34,137 bases of DNA from Sphingobacterium sp. (GTDB taxonomy: Bacteria > Bacteroidota > Bacteroidia > Sphingobacteriales > Sphingobacteriaceae), in contig JAIRVH010000008.1 in assembly GCA_031253985.1 (NCBI GenBank), forward strand, positions 1 through 34,137, given 5' to 3'. The notes beneath the pieces were generated by a model. The model was not told the origin of the DNA, did no database searches, and saw only the letters and a program-made list of their open reading frames with translations. The position numbers and the translations under genes are program-made. Below are positions 25,122 through 32,360 of the stretch, piece after piece. How positions within the stretch are numbered: the first letter of the stretch is position 1; each line of letters starts with the position of its first letter.

Positions 25122-25196
25122 TCCAAATTGTTTAATTGGTCAATGAAATTACCAATATTAAAGACTTCCTTAAAGAAAATCGGTCAAAATAAATGC

Positions 25197-25220
25197 GCAA
25201 ACGTTATCGGTAACGTTTGC
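25197..25220. promoter_or_regulatory. LacI-type operator candidate for the uronate operon
   Basis: Perfect inverted repeat GCAAACGTTA-N4-TAACGTTTGC (spacer TCGG), 75 bases before the first gene of the minus-strand operon. The AACGTTA arms and central CG resemble operators of LacI/GalR-family sugar regulators. No such regulator gene lies in the window. The murF start is more than 330 bases away on the other side. Confidence 0.65.
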
Positions 25221-25224
25221 TTGT

Positions 25225-25488
25225 GATTCATATATTGTTCGTACCACGTTATGGCGTGGACAGGATCAGTGCCATCTTTGACCAATATATGGCCAAACAA
25301 TTCCTAGTCAGTGTCTGGTCAAGATCTATTGATGATCGGAAGCGGGTACGAAGATTATCCGAATAACAACCGGAAAACAACCGAAAGAAATGTCCTTAAG
25401 TGATGAACATAATTCAGAATGAAATGCATTCTGCTAAGTTAAATTGATTTTAAAAGATGATTATAACACAGAAGATTCATATATTGTT
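25225..25488 (+). repeat. 15-bp direct repeat pair flanking 234 bases
   Basis: GATTCATATATTGTT occurs at 25225-25239 and again, identically, at 25474-25488. The first copy starts 4 bases after the operator palindrome and the second precedes the murF promoter. It could be a duplication scar or a repeated binding site. Confidence 0.6.
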
Positions 25489-25507
25489 TATATGAGGATT
25501 AATTGTA

Positions 25508-25538
25508 TTGCATATAAAAAGCAATTTCTCTAAGTTTG
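25508..25538 (+). promoter_or_regulatory. murF promoter (TTG-N20-TAAGTTTG)
   Basis: TTG at 25508-25510, a 20-base spacer, and the exact -7 element TAAGTTTG at 25531-25538, 18 bases before the murF ATG. The surrounding 40 bases (25501-25540) are nearly identical to the promoter of the DUF4293 gene at 30366-30405. Confidence 0.75.
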
Positions 25539-25556
25539 TTCAACAAATTTCTCAAC

Positions 25557-26858
25557 ATGGATATCCAATCACTCTATCAGATTTATAAAAAGTATCCGAA
25601 TATTACGACGGATACACGTAAAATTGAAAAGGATAGTATATTTTTTGCGTTAAAAGGAGCCAATTTCAATGGCAATGCTTTCGCGGAGAAAGCACTCGAA
25701 ATGGGGGCTAAATATGTCGTTATTGACGAGGATATTTACCAAAAAGGTGCCGGGTATATTCTTGTTGAAGATGTACTAAAAACACTGCAGGAACTGGCAA
25801 ATTACCACAGGCATCAGCTGCATATTCCGATTGTTGGAGTAACAGGGACCAATGGGAAAACGACGACGAAGGAACTATTATATGCCGTTGTGTCGCAGAA
25901 ATATAAGGCATATGCAACGAAAGGAAATCTCAATAATCATATCGGTGTTCCTTTGACCTTATTGGCGATCGACGACTCCATTGAGCTCGCAATTATAGAA
26001 ATGGGAGCTAATCATTTGGAGGAAATTGCTTTTTTGTGTGGAATTGCCGAACCGACACATGGGTTGATTTCTAACGTTGGTAAAGCACATTTAGAAGGTT
26101 TCGGATCTTTTGAAGGGGTAAAGAAAACAAAGGGTGAATTGTATGACTGGCTGCAGGACCACCAGGGCGTATTGTTTTTACAAGCTGATAATCCGCATCT
26201 TAAAGAGATGGCTTCCGCTCGCCATATTGCTAAGGTTGTCACCTATGGTTTTTCGGAAGGTAATGATGTGGTCGGGAAACTTCTTAAAGCCAATCCTCTT
26301 TTGCAAATTGAATGGCAAAAGAAAGGTGCGACTGCTGCTTATGTAGTCGATACGCAGCTGACGGGATCTTATAATACGGAAAATTTTCTGGCAGCCATCG
26401 CTGTAGGTCTGCATTTTGATGTCTCTTCGGAGGCGATCAATAGAGGAATTGCAGGGTATGCACCCACCAACAATCGTTCACAGATCATGAAAACAGCCCA
26501 CAATACTTTAATTTGTGATTATTATAATGCAAATGCAACAAGCATGGCTGCTGCATTGGATAATATTCGAATCATTGAAGCAGCTAAAAAAGCTATTGTA
26601 TTGGGGGATATGTTTGAGCTGGGGGCGGAATCATTTGAAGAACATAAAAAGATTGTCGAAAACGTAAGGTCTATTCCAGCTGATCGTAAGATTTTTGTCG
26701 GAAAAGAGTTCTTCTCCCATCAATACGAAGGTGGAGAGTTTTATGAGACAACTGCCGAAGCAAAGGAAAAGCTCCAGGAAAAACCGATTACGGATGCAAC
26801 AGTCCTATTGAAAGCGTCGCGGGGCATGGCTTTTGAAAATCTGGTCGAATTGCTGTAA
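25557..26858 (+). CDS. murF: UDP-MurNAc-tripeptide-D-alanyl-D-alanine ligase
   Basis: A 433-residue cytosolic Mur ligase that adds D-Ala-D-Ala to the UDP-MurNAc tripeptide with ATP, the last cytosolic step of the peptidoglycan precursor. Substrate-binding domain 1-88 (I-T-T-D-T-R-K, F-F-A-L-K-G-A-N-F-N-G), P-loop G-T-N-G-K-T-T-T-K at 97-105, E-M-G-A-N-H motif near 149, and the D-Y-Y-N-A-N-A-T-S signature near 320. I use the ATG at 25557; a TTG seven codons upstream overlaps the promoter. It stands alone, far from a dcw cluster, as often in Bacteroidota. MurF is essential, so its own promoter is expected. Confidence 0.95.
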   Translation: MDIQSLYQIYKKYPNITTDTRKIEKDSIFFALKGANFNGNAFAEKALEMGAKYVVIDEDIYQKGAGYILVEDVLKTLQELANYHRHQLHIPIVGVTGTNGKTTTKELLYAVVSQKYKAYATKGNLNNHIGVPLTLLAIDDSIELAIIEMGANHLEEIAFLCGIAEPTHGLISNVGKAHLEGFGSFEGVKKTKGELYDWLQDHQGVLFLQADNPHLKEMASARHIAKVVTYGFSEGNDVVGKLLKANPLLQIEWQKKGATAAYVVDTQLTGSYNTENFLAAIAVGLHFDVSSEAINRGIAGYAPTNNRSQIMKTAHNTLICDYYNANATSMAAALDNIRIIEAAKKAIVLGDMFELGAESFEEHKKIVENVRSIPADRKIFVGKEFFSHQYEGGEFYETTAEAKEKLQEKPITDATVLLKASRGMAFENLVELL

Positions 26859-27186
26859 CTCGTTAGCCCATGTTATGGGCAGCTAGGGGAGACGTTCGAG
26901 GTCCAGCTAGTTTGCTGCCGAGGTTCGGCTTCGATGAAAGCACTTAAAAAGGTGGACTCACCGTTGGCTTATCCTGCTCGCATGTCGAAGTTAGTGTGAA
27001 GCTGGCCGATAGCTGAGGAGAGGCTGAATCCTATATTTCCCGAATAGATCGTCAGAAAATTCAAGAAAAACGGACTATTACAAGAGATAGTTTTGTCATG
27101 TAAGGATTAAATAACGCCGAAAGTGGGCAAATTCATTGCGTCAGGAAATAAAGCTCATTTGGAAAAACGTACCTTTGTGACGTATA
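26859..27186 (+). other. Structured intergenic region, candidate ncRNA
   Basis: 328 bases between murF and truA without a plausible coding frame. The first 130 bases are rich in inverted repeats: GCCCAT-GTT-ATGGGC (26866-26880); GGCAGC-TAG with CTAG-TTT-GCTGCC (26878-26886 and 26907-26919); GCCGA-GGT-TCGGC (26917-26929); GGTG-GACT-CACC (26951-26962); and a longer-range CTTCGA/TCGAAG pair (26929-26934 with 26985-26990). It does not match RNase P, tmRNA, SRP RNA or any riboswitch that I can recognise. The last 60 bases carry the truA promoter element. Confidence 0.35.
27170..27177 (+). promoter_or_regulatory. -7 promoter element for truA (TACCTTTG)
   Basis: Exact TAnnTTTG match 9 bases before the truA ATG, implying a very short leader. 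No -33 TTTG at standard spacing was found. Confidence 0.45.
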
Positions 27187-27942
27187 ATGGATAAAAGACG
27201 TTTTTTTTTAGAAATAGCCTATTTTGGGCAGGCTTATCATGGTTGGCAGATTCAGAACAATGCCATTTCTGTGCAAGAGGTGCTGAATAAAGCACTGGAA
27301 ACTTTGCTGCGGGAGCCCATTGAAACAACTGGGGCCGGCCGCACAGATACAGGTGTTCATGCGAAGCAATTGTATGCACATTTTGACGCGGCTCCTGTGG
27401 GTATATTGCAAAAAGCAGATCGTTTTGTCCATTCCCTTAACGCTTTATTACCCTTCGATGTGGCCGTTAAACGTTTGATTGAAGTTGAGTCCGAAGCGCA
27501 TGCACGTTTTGATGCTACACAGAGATCGTACGAATATCACCTCCATTTTCATAAAGATCCTTTCATATATCCCTATTCATGCTTTATGCGAGATCGTCCG
27601 GATGTAGAAAAGATGAATGAAGCGGCAAAATTTTTATTAGGCAGGCAGGATTTTGAATGCTTTAGTAAGTCTCATACGCAGGTGTTTACAAATATTTGCG
27701 ATATTCGTAGAGCTGAGTGGGTCTGGAATACCGAACAGCACTTGGTCTTTCACATCACAGCGGATCGCTTTTTGCGCAACATGGTTCGCGCCATCGTGGG
27801 CACATCGCTGGAAATAGGTTTGAAGGACAAACCTGTTTCGTTTATGCAAGAGGTGATTCAAAGCAAAAACCGTGGCAAAGCGGGTGTTTCAGTGCCGGCA
27901 CATGGTTTGTATTTAACAGAAGTGGCGTATCCATATATATAG
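27187..27942 (+). CDS. truA: tRNA pseudouridine(38-40) synthase
   Basis: A 251-residue cytosolic enzyme that isomerises uridines 38-40 of the tRNA anticodon arm. The catalytic Asp54 is in the invariant G-A-G-R-T-D-T-G-V-H-A block (49-59). A-Y-F-G-Q-A-Y-H-G-W-Q (11-21) and F-L-R-N-M-V-R (about 197-203) are further TruA landmarks. Length is normal. The ABC exporter gene begins 8 bases after the stop, so the two probably form an operon. Confidence 0.96.
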   Translation: MDKRRFFLEIAYFGQAYHGWQIQNNAISVQEVLNKALETLLREPIETTGAGRTDTGVHAKQLYAHFDAAPVGILQKADRFVHSLNALLPFDVAVKRLIEVESEAHARFDATQRSYEYHLHFHKDPFIYPYSCFMRDRPDVEKMNEAAKFLLGRQDFECFSKSHTQVFTNICDIRRAEWVWNTEQHLVFHITADRFLRNMVRAIVGTSLEIGLKDKPVSFMQEVIQSKNRGKAGVSVPAHGLYLTEVAYPYI

Positions 27943-27950
27943 AATTTAAC

Positions 27951-29714
27951 GTGAGTCAAGATAAAATAACAGGCAAAACCTACGATATCAATTTGTTGAA
28001 GCGAATGAGTCGCTATATGCGGCCCTATCATACTGCATTTTGGATATCGGTCGTTCTAACGATATTACTGGCCGCTGTGGCCCCCGCTCTACCGATGCTA
28101 ATTCAGCATACATTGGATAACTATATCCTAAATTTCGATACCAACGGATTGTCCTTGATGCTGATTGCTATGTTGTCCTTGGTCATCTTGCAGACTTTGA
28201 TCCGATATTATCATACCTTAATGACAAATACCCTTGGGCAGTCCGTTATTCGTGATATTCGGATTCAGGTATTTAATCACATTGTCCAGCTACGTCTGAA
28301 GTATTTCGACCGTACGGCGCTAGGAAAGTTGATTACGCGCACGATCTCTGATTTAGAGACGCTTTCCAATATTTTCTCTGAAGGGTTGATTCAGATTATT
28401 GGTGATTTATTGCAATTGGTGGTTATTTTGGTCGTCATGTTTTACTCTGACTGGAAGCTGACATTGATTGTTTTGATTCCTATGCCTTTGATGGTGGCGG
28501 CAACTTATGTATTTAAGGAGGCGATGAAATCTGCTTTTATTGATGTAAGGAAATGGGTTTCTAATTTAAATACCTTTTTACAGGAGCACATTACCGGTGT
28601 GGGTATTATCCAATATTTTGCGCGTGAAAAGCAGGAAATGGATAAGTTTAAGGAGATCAATGCCCAGCATCGCAATGCCCACATTCGTACCAATTGGTAC
28701 TTTTCCATCTTTTTTCCTGTTCTGGAAATTATCATGGCTATTGCGCTAGGATTATTGGTGTGGTTTGGCTCCAAACAAATTATGGGCGATGTGATATCTC
28801 CAGGCGTAGTTGTAGCCTTCATCATGTATATCAATATGATCTTTAGGCCGATTCGGGAACTTATTGATAAATTCAACACACTTCAGATGGGTATGGTAAG
28901 TGCCGAACGTATTTTTGAAGTCTTAGATACGGATGAAAAAACACCTAATTTGGGGACGCTGAAACCTGCACATATCAAAGGGGAAATTGCATTTCGTGAT
29001 GTTTGGTTTGCTTATAACGAGGAAAATTGGGTCTTAAAAGATGTTAATTTTAAGGTTAACCCAGGGGAGACCTTGGCTTTAGTCGGGGCTACTGGAGCAG
29101 GGAAATCTTCTTCCATCAATATTCTAAGTCGATTTTACGAAATCAATAAAGGTGAGATTTTATTGGATGGCGTTAATATTCGGGATTATGATCTTGATTA
29201 TTTAAGAAATACAATCGCGACGGTGTTGCAGGATGTATTTCTCTTTTCGGATAGTGTTATCAATAATATTACCTTAGGTGATCCTGCAATATCTAGAGAA
29301 CAGGTTATCGAAGCGGCAAAAGAAGTGGGTGCGCACGATTTTATTATGCGGCTTCCTGGAGGATATGATTATGACGTGAAAGAACGTGGAGCAACCCTGT
29401 CTGCAGGACAGGCGCAATTGATCTCTTTTATACGTGCACTAGTTCACGATCCTAGAATCCTTATTTTAGATGAAGCGACTTCTTCAGTGGATACCGAGAC
29501 AGAAGAAATGATCCAACATGCGATCGATAATTTAATGAAGGGCAGAACGTCTATTGTTATCGCCCACCGCTTGTCCACCATTCAAAAGGCGGACAAGATT
29601 ATTGTGTTGGATAAAGGTGAAATAAAAGAAATTGGAACCCATCAGGAATTGTTGTCTTTTGATGGCTACTATAAAAAATTATACGATCTGCAATTTCATT
29701 CTGCGGGTATTTAA
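27951..29714 (+). CDS. ABC exporter, fused permease and ATPase (MsbA/MdlB-like)
   Basis: A 587-residue half-transporter expected to work as a dimer in the inner membrane. Six transmembrane helices occupy about 20-320. The nucleotide-binding domain follows, with Walker A G-A-T-G-A-G-K-S-S near 378, Q-loop V-L-Q-D-V-F-L-F, signature L-S-A-G-Q-A-Q near 483 (instead of L-S-G-G-Q), Walker B I-L-I-L-D-E-A near 503, D-loop S-S-V-D and H-loop I-A-H-R-L. The GTG at 27951 (V-S-Q-D-K-I-T-G) is chosen: the frame remains open upstream, but only as a shadow of truA. The substrate could be a lipid or drug and is not readable. It ends directly against the stop of the minus-strand acetyltransferase with no space between. 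Confidence 0.88.
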   Translation: MSQDKITGKTYDINLLKRMSRYMRPYHTAFWISVVLTILLAAVAPALPMLIQHTLDNYILNFDTNGLSLMLIAMLSLVILQTLIRYYHTLMTNTLGQSVIRDIRIQVFNHIVQLRLKYFDRTALGKLITRTISDLETLSNIFSEGLIQIIGDLLQLVVILVVMFYSDWKLTLIVLIPMPLMVAATYVFKEAMKSAFIDVRKWVSNLNTFLQEHITGVGIIQYFAREKQEMDKFKEINAQHRNAHIRTNWYFSIFFPVLEIIMAIALGLLVWFGSKQIMGDVISPGVVVAFIMYINMIFRPIRELIDKFNTLQMGMVSAERIFEVLDTDEKTPNLGTLKPAHIKGEIAFRDVWFAYNEENWVLKDVNFKVNPGETLALVGATGAGKSSSINILSRFYEINKGEILLDGVNIRDYDLDYLRNTIATVLQDVFLFSDSVINNITLGDPAISREQVIEAAKEVGAHDFIMRLPGGYDYDVKERGATLSAGQAQLISFIRALVHDPRILILDEATSSVDTETEEMIQHAIDNLMKGRTSIVIAHRLSTIQKADKIIVLDKGEIKEIGTHQELLSFDGYYKKLYDLQFHSAGI

Positions 29715-30236
29715 TTAAGCAATAACACTTTCCTTGGGAATAGTTTCTTCATCTTCGATACGTGTGTTTGCTTTAATTTCTGAACCCCGCCCCACAAGAA
29801 CGTTTGCGCCGACAGAGACATTTGGGCCAATGTTGACAAAATCTTCAATAATGGTGTTGCTTTCGATAACCGCGGAACCCGCTATAATGCAATGATTGCC
29901 TATTTGTACATCCGGAGCAATAGAAGCACCGGGGAGGATGATGGTACCTTCTCCAATCTCGGCTCTTTTTGACACATAGGCTTTGGGGTGAATGAGGGTT
30001 TGGAAATTCCATTCTGCGTTTTCCGATACGATCCGTTCGCGAAGGCCTGGATTCTTGACCGCTACGAAGAAGTCTTCCTCAACATCTTTGACTTGGTGAT
30101 GAAGTTGAACCTCATAGTCAAACACATCTTCAATTAACAGCGATTTGTCAATAAGGCCACCAATTTCAATCGCTAAATCTTCTGCCACATCTACCGCTGT
30201 TTTAGCGTGCGCGGTTGCACCGTATATATATAGCAT
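29715..30236 (-). CDS. NeuD/PglD-like hexapeptide-repeat acetyltransferase
   Basis: A 173-residue protein with the two-part layout of sugar O- or N-acetyltransferases of the NeuD/PglD type. Residues 1-75 form a small Rossmann-like domain (M-L-Y-I-Y-G-A-T-A-H-A-K) and residues 88-170 form a left-handed beta-helix made of hexapeptide repeats (I-G-E-G-T-I-I-L-P-G-A, I-G-N-H-C-I-I-A-G, I-G-P-N-V-S-V-G-A-N-V). It presumably transfers acetyl from acetyl-CoA to an amino sugar. It stands alone here, without other sugar-biosynthesis genes. I use the ATG at 30236; the open frame upstream reaches 30389 but adds a sequence unlike the family. The C-terminus E-T-I-P-K-E-S-V-I-A is the usual end of this family. 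Confidence 0.82.
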   Translation of the reverse strand: MLYIYGATAHAKTAVDVAEDLAIEIGGLIDKSLLIEDVFDYEVQLHHQVKDVEEDFFVAVKNPGLRERIVSENAEWNFQTLIHPKAYVSKRAEIGEGTIILPGASIAPDVQIGNHCIIAGSAVIESNTIIEDFVNIGPNVSVGANVLVGRGSEIKANTRIEDEETIPKESVIA

Positions 30237-30372
30237 GATATTTTTTTGCGCAAAGATAAAGCTTTCCGAAAAGAAGCTCTCTGGTATGATGTAAAAAAAT
30301 GCAACAAAATAGGGTATCTGATTGTTTTGGATATTTAAAGAGCTTGGGAATTGTTTTTCGATCGCAATTATA

Positions 30373-30403
30373 TTGCATATAAAGATCAATTTATCTAAGT
30401 TTG
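30373..30403 (+). promoter_or_regulatory. Promoter of the DUF4293 gene (TTG-N20-TAAGTTTG)
   Basis: TTG at 30373-30375 and TAAGTTTG at 30396-30403 with a 20-base spacer, 21 bases before the ATG. The 40-base block 30366-30405 matches 36 of 40 bases of the murF promoter block. Confidence 0.75.
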
Positions 30404-30424
30404 TTGGTATACAAAAATTAAACT

Positions 30425-30907
30425 ATGATTCAACGTATCCAAACTGTTTATTTGCTGATCGCAGGATTAGTTATATTCGGCTTATTTCTATTTCCCTATG
30501 TTAATTATAGCGATTTGGTTGGCCTGGGGAAAAATGTCAAAGTGACTGGCGTTTACAGTGTTGCTGCAGGTCAGCCGGTGCATGAGGGAGGGTTTGGCTA
30601 TATTCTCCAAACTATAGCGACTGTGCTTTTAGGAGGGCTTCCAATATTCACGATATTCAAATTTAAAAAACGTAAAGTTCAGCTTTTGCTTATCTGGGTT
30701 GAGATTGTCGCGATTATCTTGTTTGCCATATGGTTGTATTCCTCTGCGAGTACACATCTTACAACAGTGGGTCAGTTTTTGGGTGCAGGAAATATTGGCG
30801 TAGGATTCTTTTTGTTGCCAATATCAATTATTTTTTGCGCGCTAGCCATAGGTGGTGTGCGTAAAGATGAAAAATTGATCCGATCTGCCGATCGGCTTCG
30901 GGCATAA
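30425..30907 (+). CDS. DUF4293 family membrane protein
   Basis: A 160-residue inner-membrane protein with four predicted transmembrane helices (about 7-25, 58-77, 88-105, 121-141). The start M-I-Q-R-I-Q-T-V-Y-L-L-I-A is the signature of the DUF4293 family, found almost only in Bacteroidota. No function is known. An outward-facing loop of about 30 residues lies between helices 1 and 2. It has its own strong promoter, shared in sequence with murF, and is followed by a terminator. The constitutive-looking promoter suggests a housekeeping envelope role, which is only inference. Confidence 0.85.
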   Translation: MIQRIQTVYLLIAGLVIFGLFLFPYVNYSDLVGLGKNVKVTGVYSVAAGQPVHEGGFGYILQTIATVLLGGLPIFTIFKFKKRKVQLLLIWVEIVAIILFAIWLYSSASTHLTTVGQFLGAGNIGVGFFLLPISIIFCALAIGGVRKDEKLIRSADRLRA

Positions 30908-30934
30908 TTTTGTAGTAAAAACATTAAAATAGTT

Positions 30935-30960
30935 AAAGCCACGGTCCAAGTGGCTTTTTT
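30935..30960 (+). terminator. Terminator after the DUF4293 gene
   Basis: Eight-base-pair stem AAAGCCAC / GTGGCTTT with a 7-base loop and continuing T-run to 30960. Confidence 0.88.
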
Positions 30961-30974
30961 AAGTATAAAACAAT

Positions 30975-31439
30975 ATGAACATTTTTTTTCGTTACGCGGT
31001 CATCTTCGTGCTCTTTGTCGGCGGGGGAATTGTAAAAGCGCAGTCCGTAGATTCATTGCTGGTTGTTGACGATATCCAATTCGATGTAAAGGAATTTCAT
31101 CTAGATGAGAGTAAGAACGAATTGATTATTAATTTATTCGCTATATCCTACAGTACTGATCCTCGGGAATATAAAATGAATACCTTCTCTACACAGGTGC
31201 TGGATCAGAAAAAACAGTCCCATTTTTTTTCAACGATTCGTATGGGTAATGTTTTGGTCAGATTCGAAGATAAACAGAATTACTTGCATTATCTGCTGGA
31301 GGAAGACAAGCCTGTGGATATACAGGTCATGGTAAAAGATTGGAAGAAATCTGATAAGCCGGCGATGATTAAACTTGTATTCGAGAGTAGTACGGAAGAG
31401 GGCGAATTTCTAGAAGTATCAATTCCATTAAAGAAATAG
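30975..31439 (+). CDS. Hypothetical exported protein
   Basis: A 154-residue protein that I do not recognise. Residues 1-22 are a signal peptide with the likely cleavage after K-A before Q23; the Q after the site lacks a lipobox cysteine, so it is periplasmic rather than a lipoprotein. The mature part is hydrophilic and predicted beta-rich, with a central Q-V-L-D-Q-K-K-Q-S-H stretch and a C-terminal V-S-I-P-L-K-K. No cysteines or repeats are seen. It lies between two terminators, and its start is 14 bases after the upstream T-run, so its promoter would have to overlap the terminator or it depends on readthrough from the DUF4293 gene. Confidence 0.75.
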   Translation: MNIFFRYAVIFVLFVGGGIVKAQSVDSLLVVDDIQFDVKEFHLDESKNELIINLFAISYSTDPREYKMNTFSTQVLDQKKQSHFFSTIRMGNVLVRFEDKQNYLHYLLEEDKPVDIQVMVKDWKKSDKPAMIKLVFESSTEEGEFLEVSIPLKK

Positions 31440-31455
31440 ATAGTTTTTGGTTAAG

Positions 31456-31494
31456 AAAAAGGTCGTTGGAATTATCGCTCCAACGACCTTTTTT
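31456..31494. terminator. Bidirectional terminator between convergent genes
   Basis: Fifteen-base-pair perfect stem AAAAAGGTCGTTGGA / TCCAACGACCTTTTT with an 8-base loop; A-run and T-run make it functional for both strands. Confidence 0.93.
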
Positions 31495-31592
31495 GTCTGA
31501 AAGTGTTTGATGTTATTGGCCAAAAGAACCCTCAGTTTGCTTTCATTGCTGTTGATGTCTGCGAAGTCACGAAGGTTTTGGTGTATGGCTAT

Positions 31593-32132
31593 TTATCGAT
31601 TATATCTGATCTGTTGCTTGTCCATCATTCCCATCTGATCTTTCATCATTTTGATCTGATCAGCTAATAATTTATTCTTATCTGCTTTTTTGGCTTCTTG
31701 AAGAAGTTTCTCAGCTTCACGCTTATTGCGCTTTGCCATAGCTACACCTGCTAGGCTTAATTTTGCCAAAGCGACGTTATGGTCCATGTGTAAACCAAGG
31801 GCTAAAGCTTTCTTAAAATATTTTTCGGATTGCATAGGAGCACGTTGCGACTCGATCAGTCCGATCAGCATGTTGTAGTAACCGTGTTGCTGAGGGATCA
31901 ATTGCTTTTCGTAGTTCGTGATTTTGCCCAGCCACTTTTCAGCTGCGGCCATATTTTGTTTGCGCATATACCATTGCGCAATCAGCATATATTCATGAAA
32001 AAATACAGTAACAAAACCTAAGATCGTGATCAGGATACCTAAGATTCCCCATCCCCAATTCCCAGTCCAGAATAGGGCAACTGTTCCGATAAGCAATGCA
32101 CTGCAAATAATGATTCTAACGAGATTTGACAT
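31593..32132 (-). CDS. Hypothetical membrane-anchored TPR-like protein
   Basis: A 179-residue protein without a family that I can name. Two hydrophobic helices (about 6-22 and 27-46) are followed by an all-helical cytosolic part with alternating A-x-x-A-E-K-W-L and Y-F-K-K-A-L-A-L-G features, resembling two to three tetratricopeptide repeats (55-150). It ends in a charged coiled-coil-like tail with M-K-D-Q-M-G-M-M-D-K-Q-Q. I use the ATG at 32132: an in-frame TTG at 32174 lies in a -7-like element (GATATTTG, minus strand). It may be a scaffold for other membrane proteins. It converges with the exported protein gene across the terminator. Confidence 0.7.
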   Translation of the reverse strand: MSNLVRIIICSALLIGTVALFWTGNWGWGILGILITILGFVTVFFHEYMLIAQWYMRKQNMAAAEKWLGKITNYEKQLIPQQHGYYNMLIGLIESQRAPMQSEKYFKKALALGLHMDHNVALAKLSLAGVAMAKRNKREAEKLLQEAKKADKNKLLADQIKMMKDQMGMMDKQQIRYNR

Positions 32133-32324
32133 AAATCTTTGTTTAAAATATTTGTATTCAATTTGATTCTGCAAATATCCGTTAATTTCACCGTTTAAGC
32201 AAAGGTTCAGGTGGTTATTTTATAAAAATGTGTTTTTCCGAAAGTTGGATACGCTTGTGCTGGGAAGTGGTTCTCCCGATTTTCGTTCTGCACATCGAGT
32301 GAAAGAAGAGAGTATGTGTATAAA

Positions 32325-32356
32325 TTTGTCTTTATATTCAACTTTATTTATGTTTG
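32325..32356 (+). promoter_or_regulatory. ung promoter (TTTG-N20-TATGTTTG)
   Basis: Canonical pair: TTTG at 32325-32328 and TATGTTTG at 32349-32356, spacer 20. Only 4 bases remain before the ung ATG at 32361, so the transcript is probably leaderless. Confidence 0.75.
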
Positions 32357-32360
32357 AATT

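Larger units (their letters stand above)
25122..25556. other. Intergenic region: divergent control region of the uronate operon and murF
   Basis: No convincing gene in 435 bases. It holds the palindromic operator candidate (25197-25220), a 15-bp direct repeat (25225-25239 and 25474-25488), a small hairpin CAGAATG-N5-CATTCTG (25415-25433), and the murF promoter. The 234 bases between the direct repeats carry short frames only and could be a remnant. Confidence 0.6.

Noticed and set aside
25221..25500. Insertion sequence remnant or CRISPR-like repeats in the murF upstream region
   Set aside because: Only one pair of short direct repeats, no terminal inverted repeats, no transposase fragment and no repeat-spacer periodicity.
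26859..27130. RNase P RNA, tmRNA or SRP RNA in the murF-truA gap
   Set aside because: The hallmark RNase P sequence GAGGAAAGTCC, a tmRNA tRNA-like end and the SRP GGAAG-type core loop were looked for and not found on either strand.
27717..27950. Upstream extension of the ABC exporter frame overlapping truA by more than 200 bases
   Set aside because: The extra 78 residues are a frame shadow of truA and unlike any transporter N-terminus; the GTG at 27951, 8 bases after the truA stop, fits better.
29397..29412. ABC signature L-S-A-G-Q instead of L-S-G-G-Q as a sign of loss of function
   Set aside because: Substitutions at this position occur in functional exporters of this group, and the Walker, Q, D and H motifs are all intact.
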